Positions 7,552-13,863 of a DNA stretch of 13,863 nucleotides are shown one piece after another; within the stretch, counting starts at the first letter, position 1; each line of letters starts with the position of its first letter. This DNA is from UBA922 sp964571295. Lineage in GTDB: Bacteria; Patescibacteriota; Patescibacteriia; Magasanikbacterales; UBA922. A program made the translations under genes and the position numbers. The notes below the pieces were generated by a model. It saw only the letters and a list, made by a program, of their open reading frames with translations, did not search any database and had not been told where the DNA came from. Location: contig CAZNAO010000024.1 in assembly GCA_964571295.1 (NCBI GenBank), forward strand, positions 1 through 13,863. The letters are read 5' to 3'.

Positions 7552-7560
7552 ATTGTACCA
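7552..7560 (-). promoter_or_regulatory. Extended -10 promoter candidate for ftsK
   Basis: The minus strand reads TGGTACAAT, that is a TGn extension followed by TACAAT (5/6 to TATAAT). No good -35 lies 17 bp upstream, which is typical of extended -10 promoters. A start near 7545 gives an ftsK leader of about 84 nt that contains the inverted repeats at 7505-7544. A second weaker option is TATATA on the minus strand near 7493-7498 with TTGTGT 16 bp upstream. Confidence 0.45.
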
Positions 7561-7585
7561 CATTTTTGCTGTCTCGAAGAGGGTG

Positions 7586-7702
7586 TGTGCATAAATTTGG
7601 CTAAAATGAGCCAATTGTGGATAAGTTTGGGGATAGGTGTGGTTAGATAGGGGATAAACAAGTGGAAAAATACTATTTTTTTAGCTAAATTATCATAATT
7701 CT
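7586..7702 (+). other. oriC: Candidate replication origin: DnaA-box-like array plus AT-rich element
   Basis: Seven 9-mers resemble the DnaA box (TTATCCACA; TGTGGATAA on this strand), all in the same orientation: 7586 TGTGCATAA (8/9), 7596 TTTGGCTAA (7/9), 7616 TGTGGATAA (9/9), 7628 TGGGGATAG (7/9), 7638 TGTGGTTAG (7/9), 7649 AGGGGATAA (7/9) and 7661 AGTGGAAAA (7/9). Start-to-start spacings are 10, 20, 12, 10, 11 and 12 bp, close to one helical turn. The tract 7613-7658 contains no C at all. Directly after the last box comes an AT-rich stretch (7667-7702) with a T7 run and two palindromes, TTTAGCTAAA (7680-7689) and AATTAT-C-ATAATT (7688-7700), suited to be an unwinding element. Genes on both sides (ftsK leftward, rpoB rightward) are transcribed away from it. 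No dnaA or dnaN is visible, and a regulatory DnaA-binding site for the flanking genes is the main alternative. Confidence 0.5.
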
Positions 7703-7730
7703 TGACAAAGAAGAGGACACACGTTCTCAT
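7702..7730 (+). promoter_or_regulatory. Upstream rpoB promoter candidate
   Basis: A perfect -35 TTGACA (7702-7707) is followed after 17 bp by TCTCAT (7725-7730, 4/6 to the -10 consensus). It lies at the right edge of the AT-rich origin-like element and 29 bp upstream of a second identical -35 hexamer. Confidence 0.35.
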
Positions 7731-7759
7731 TTGACATTTTCTATAATAGAGAGTATTCT
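7731..7759 (+). promoter_or_regulatory. Main rpoB promoter candidate
   Basis: A perfect TTGACA (7731-7736) is separated by the ideal 17 bp from TATTCT (7754-7759, 4/6). A start near 7767 gives an rpoB leader of about 210 nt. A perfect TATAAT at 7742-7747 also lies in this spacer but has no -35 hexamer at a usable distance (bases 7719-7724 read ACACGT). Confidence 0.6.
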
Positions 7760-7890
7760 ACAGCCATTACATAAGGACAAGGAATAGACAGAAATAATTC
7801 TGGTCTTCTCGCCATGAGTAATACATGGCGAATTATCCGGATATCCCATGCCTCGATTCCATTTCCACAATTAGACGCACAGCGAATATC

Positions 7891-7913
7891 CCTATACCTA
7901 TAGGAATTTTTTT
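7891..7913 (+). terminator. Weak terminator-like hairpin in the rpoB leader
   Basis: CCTATA (7891-7896) and TATAGG (7899-7904) are perfect complements; allowing a 4-nt loop leaves a 5-bp stem. It is followed two bases later by a T7 run (7907-7913). The stem is short and AT-rich, so strong termination is unlikely, but its placement between promoter and rpoB is that of an attenuator. Confidence 0.3.
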
Positions 7914-7960
7914 GTTGTCTTATTTTGTATACTAGCCCCTGTATTTCTGTCCCCGAAATA

Positions 7961-7966
7961 AAGGGA
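7961..7966 (+). promoter_or_regulatory. Ribosome binding site of rpoB
   Basis: AAGGGA lies 12 nt before the GTG at 7979 and 18 nt before the ATG at 7985. It is imperfect, but it favours the GTG start and is the clearest Shine-Dalgarno-like site in the window. Confidence 0.5.
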
Positions 7967-7978
7967 ATCTAAATCATT

Positions 7979-11443
<3,465 letters not shown>

Positions 11444-11479
11444 TATCCTCTCTATTCATCTCTGCTAAACATACTTACT

Positions 11480-13863
11480 ATGGCACGTGATTCACTACAT
11501 ACTATCAACTTCGATACCTTGCGCCTGAAGATTGCGTCTCCGGACGTCATACGCAAGTGGTCATACGGCGAAGTCTACAAACCTGAAACCATCAACTACC
11601 GTACCCAGAAACCGGAAAAAGGCGGACTTTTTGCCGAAGAAATTTTCGGACCGACCAAAGACTGGGAATGCTACTGTGGAAAATATAAAAAGATCCGATA
11701 CAAGGGAATTGTCTGTGACAAATGTGGCGTCGAAGTTACGCACTCGCTCGTCCGTCGCGAACGTATGGGACATATCGAACTTGCGGCTCCGGTATCACAT
11801 ATCTGGTTCCTCAGAACCATCCCGTCTCGTATCGGTCTCGTACTCGATCTCTCGATCCAGTCACTTGAAAAAGTGATCTACTTTGCGTCATTTATCATCA
11901 CCCATGTCGACGAGGCGGAAAAAGAAGCTACCGTTGACGCGCTCAAAAAGGAATATAAATCAAAGAAAAAACAGATTGAAAGCGAAGGGGTAAAGAAGCT
12001 TGAATCTGCAGAAAAAGGAACCAAAAAAGAAATTGAGAGTGAGCGCGACCGCAAACTCGAAGCACTCGAAGAAGATTTCAAAACTGCTGAAGGAGAATTG
12101 AAAGATATTTCGGTCATGAATATCATCTCAGAAGCATATTATCAGGAACTTTCAATCCGTTACGGACATTTGTTTGAAGCAGGAATCGGGGCTGGTGCCG
12201 TACGCGGACTCTTGGAGCGTTTGAATATTCCTGAAACGATCGCAAGTCTCGAAGCAGAAACGTTAAAGAGTAAAGGTGCAAAACGCGAACGCCTTATTCG
12301 CCGTGTCAAATTATTGAAGAGTCTCCATAAGAACGATATCAAACCGGAATGGATGATCATGAATGCAATCCCGGTCATTCCGCCGGATCTGCGTCCGATG
12401 GTCGCACTCGACGGAGGACGATTTGCAACCTCTGATTTGAATGATTTGTACCGCCGTGTCATCAACCGCAACAACCGTCTTCGCCGACTGGTTGAGCTTA
12501 ATGCTCCCGAGGTTATCTGCCGAAACGAAAAACGCATGTTGCAGGAAGCGGTAGATGCACTTATCGACAACAGCGCACGTGCGTCAAAAACAGTCCGCGC
12601 ATCGACCGGGCAGAAACGACAACTTCGCTCGCTCGCTGATATTCTCAAAGGTAAGCAGGGACGATTCCGACAGAATTTGCTCGGTAAACGTGTTGACTAT
12701 TCAGGTCGTTCAGTTATCGTCGTCGGTCCTACCTTGAAAATCGACGAATGTGGATTGCCAAAAACGATTGCGCTTGAACTCTTCAAGCCTTTCATCATGT
12801 CTGAAATCATCAAACGTGAACTCGCGCATAATGTACGAAGCGCTTCTCGCTTCATTGAAAGCAATGCGCCTGAGGTGTGGGATATTCTCGAAGAATTGAC
12901 CAAGAAAACCCGCGTGCTCCTGAACCGTGCGCCAACCCTTCACCGTCTTGGTATCCAGGCATTCAAGCCTCGTCTGGTCGAAGGTAAGGCGATCCGCCTA
13001 CATCCGCTCGTATGTCCGGCGTTCAATGCAGACTTCGACGGAGACCAGATGGCAGTACACTTGCCTCTGTCAGAACAGGCAAAATGGGAAGCTGAAAACC
13101 TGATGGCATCAGAAAAGAACTTGTTGAAACCTGCTACCGGAAGCCCGGTGATCACCCCGCAGCAGGATATTGCGCTCGGATGCTACTACCTGACCAAGTA
13201 CAGTGAAGCCGACACGGCAGAAGTAAAAAAATATTTCGCGAACGTTACTGAAGCGAAATATGCATATAAGATCCGTCAGATCAGTTTGAAAGAACGAATC
13301 ATGGTTCGTCTCGGTGAAGGTGAAATGGCAAAATTCCCTGAAGGAACAAAGCCACTTATGGAAACTTCGATCGGACGCATCTTCTTCAATGAAATCTTGC
13401 CGGAGAAATTACCATATTATAATGAAACCATTACCAAGAAGCACTTGAGCAATATCATTCAGCTGTTGCTTGAATTGTATGGTCAGGAAACGACGGCGTA
13501 TCACCTCGATAAAATCAAAGAGCTTGGATATAAATATGTGACCAAGTCAGGGCATTCGCTCGGAAAAGACGACTTCCCGTCAATTGACGCGAAGCGTGAG
13601 CTCTTGAATGAAGCGGACAAGAAAGTGGAATTGGTATATGAACAGTTCAACGAAGGTTTGTTGACCGACTCAGAACGTCATGCAAAAATTCTTGAAATTT
13701 GGACCGAGGCAAAAGAAGGATTGTTATCACATAGTAAAACTGTACTCAACAAAGATCAGTCGGTGTTTGCCATGATCGATTCTGGTGCTCGTGGTTCATG
13801 GGCGCAGCTGGGGCAGGTTATTGCGATGAAAGGTCTCGTGGCGAGTCCGTCAGGAGATATTAT
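11480..13863 (+). CDS. rpoC: DNA-directed RNA polymerase subunit beta' (3' end cut by window)
   Basis: The beta' subunit carries the catalytic magnesium. The reading frame opens at ATG 11480 (MARDSLHTINFDTL) and stays open for 794 codons to the window end. The N-terminal zinc ribbon is intact (C64, C66, C79, C82). NADFDGDQMAVHLPLS at 516-531 holds the magnesium-binding aspartates D518, D520 and D522. Other family blocks are PPDLRPMVALDGGRFATSDL, GKQGRFRQNLLGKRVDYSGR and LLNRAPTLHRLGIQAFKPR. Residues about 144-210 are a very charged Lys/Glu-rich segment likely to be coiled coil; a similar clamp insertion is known from actinobacterial beta' subunits. The window ends within the block just ahead of the bridge helix (DSGARGSWAQLGQV onward), so roughly the last two fifths of the protein are missing. 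The 36-nt gap to rpoB has no Shine-Dalgarno sequence, suggesting translation from a non-SD start or coupling to rpoB. Confidence 0.98.
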   Translation, partial: MARDSLHTINFDTLRLKIASPDVIRKWSYGEVYKPETINYRTQKPEKGGLFAEEIFGPTKDWECYCGKYKKIRYKGIVCDKCGVEVTHSLVRRERMGHIELAAPVSHIWFLRTIPSRIGLVLDLSIQSLEKVIYFASFIITHVDEAEKEATVDALKKEYKSKKKQIESEGVKKLESAEKGTKKEIESERDRKLEALEEDFKTAEGELKDISVMNIISEAYYQELSIRYGHLFEAGIGAGAVRGLLERLNIPETIASLEAETLKSKGAKRERLIRRVKLLKSLHKNDIKPEWMIMNAIPVIPPDLRPMVALDGGRFATSDLNDLYRRVINRNNRLRRLVELNAPEVICRNEKRMLQEAVDALIDNSARASKTVRASTGQKRQLRSLADILKGKQGRFRQNLLGKRVDYSGRSVIVVGPTLKIDECGLPKTIALELFKPFIMSEIIKRELAHNVRSASRFIESNAPEVWDILEELTKKTRVLLNRAPTLHRLGIQAFKPRLVEGKAIRLHPLVCPAFNADFDGDQMAVHLPLSEQAKWEAENLMASEKNLLKPATGSPVITPQQDIALGCYYLTKYSEADTAEVKKYFANVTEAKYAYKIRQISLKERIMVRLGEGEMAKFPEGTKPLMETSIGRIFFNEILPEKLPYYNETITKKHLSNIIQLLLELYGQETTAYHLDKIKELGYKYVTKSGHSLGKDDFPSIDAKRELLNEADKKVELVYEQFNEGLLTDSERHAKILEIWTEAKEGLLSHSKTVLNKDQSVFAMIDSGARGSWAQLGQVIAMKGLVASPSGDI

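Larger units (their letters stand above)
7767..7978 (+). promoter_or_regulatory. Structured 5' leader of rpoBC
   Basis: This roughly 210-nt stretch lacks a convincing gene but is rich in pairing. Hairpin 1 (7786-7806) is AGACAGAA / TTCT-G-GTCT with an AUAA loop and one bulged G. Hairpin 2 (7809-7831) is a perfect 8-bp stem TCGCCATG / CATGGCGA with a 7-nt loop. A palindrome TATCCGGATA follows at 7834-7843. Bases 7787-7796 (GACAGAAATA) are also perfectly complementary to 7942-7951 (TATTTCTGTC), which would close the whole leader as one domain and competes with hairpin 1. TCCC at 7950-7953 can pair with GGGA at 7963-7966, the only Shine-Dalgarno-like sequence. It matches no known riboswitch or ribosomal-protein leader that I recognise. 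Confidence 0.45.

Noticed and set aside
7476..7730. 84-codon open frame on the minus strand in the ftsK-rpoB gap
   Set aside because: It overlaps the box array, promoter elements and inverted repeats, its product has no recognisable domain, and its composition follows the AT-rich non-coding DNA.
7833..7869. Additional DnaA-box-like 9-mers TTATCCGGA (7833) and ATTTCCACA (7861) in reverse orientation
   Set aside because: Each matches at 7/9 only, they lie outside the phased array, and isolated 7/9 matches are expected in AT-rich DNA.
7928..7933. TATACT as a second rpoB -10 element
   Set aside because: The bases 16-18 bp upstream (AATTTT region) give no -35, and the TG just ahead is not in extended -10 register.
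11904..12109. Charged coiled-coil segment in RpoC as a novel insertion
   Set aside because: A similar Lys/Glu-rich clamp insertion is known in actinobacterial beta' subunits, so it is not new.

Overview
The window looks like a chromosomal segment of a bacterium with compact, moderately AT-leaning DNA and the standard code (no in-frame TGA; all six visible stop codons are TAA). The gene set is a SpoIID-family protein with Ig-like domains, a lineage-specific hypothetical protein, recA, a RodZ-like HTH/membrane protein, ftsK, and rpoB-rpoC without rplJ/rplL upstream. Together with mostly Shine-Dalgarno-less starts, this suggests a Patescibacteria/CPR-type organism. That placement is an inference from gene style and order, not from a marker phylogeny.

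Layout. Bases 1-1836 (+) encode an exported SpoIID/LytB-like protein whose true N-terminus probably lies left of the window. Bases 1880-3049 (+) encode an unrecognised soluble protein built from three or four degenerate tryptophan-proline modules; this gene is visibly more AT-rich than its neighbours. A perfect 12-bp stem at 3119-3146 serves as a bidirectional terminator between this gene and the convergent leftward cluster. That cluster, read right to left, is ftsK (7461-5065), a RodZ-like XRE-HTH membrane protein (5004-4315) and recA (4223-3156). The last has its own candidate promoter and a leader hairpin. From 7979 rightwards rpoB is complete and rpoC is cut by the window end just before its bridge helix.

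The most interesting part is the 517-bp divergent intergenic region between ftsK and rpoB (7462-7978). On its ftsK side is a leader with competing inverted repeats and an extended -10 promoter. In the middle (7586-7702) lies an array of seven 9-mers resembling the DnaA box TGTGGATAA (one exact, one 8/9, five 7/9). All are in one orientation and spaced 10-12 or 20 bp apart, and they are followed by an AT-rich stretch with two palindromes. I propose this as a candidate replication origin; genes on both sides are transcribed away from it. On the rpoB side are tandem TTGACA-type promoters and a roughly 210-nt leader. The leader holds two strong local hairpins, a 10-bp long-range complementarity and a weak terminator-like hairpin.

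Functionally the window combines envelope remodelling (SpoIID-like), chromosome translocation at division (FtsK), recombination (RecA) and transcription (RpoB/RpoC). No mobile element, CRISPR array, tRNA or rRNA was seen.
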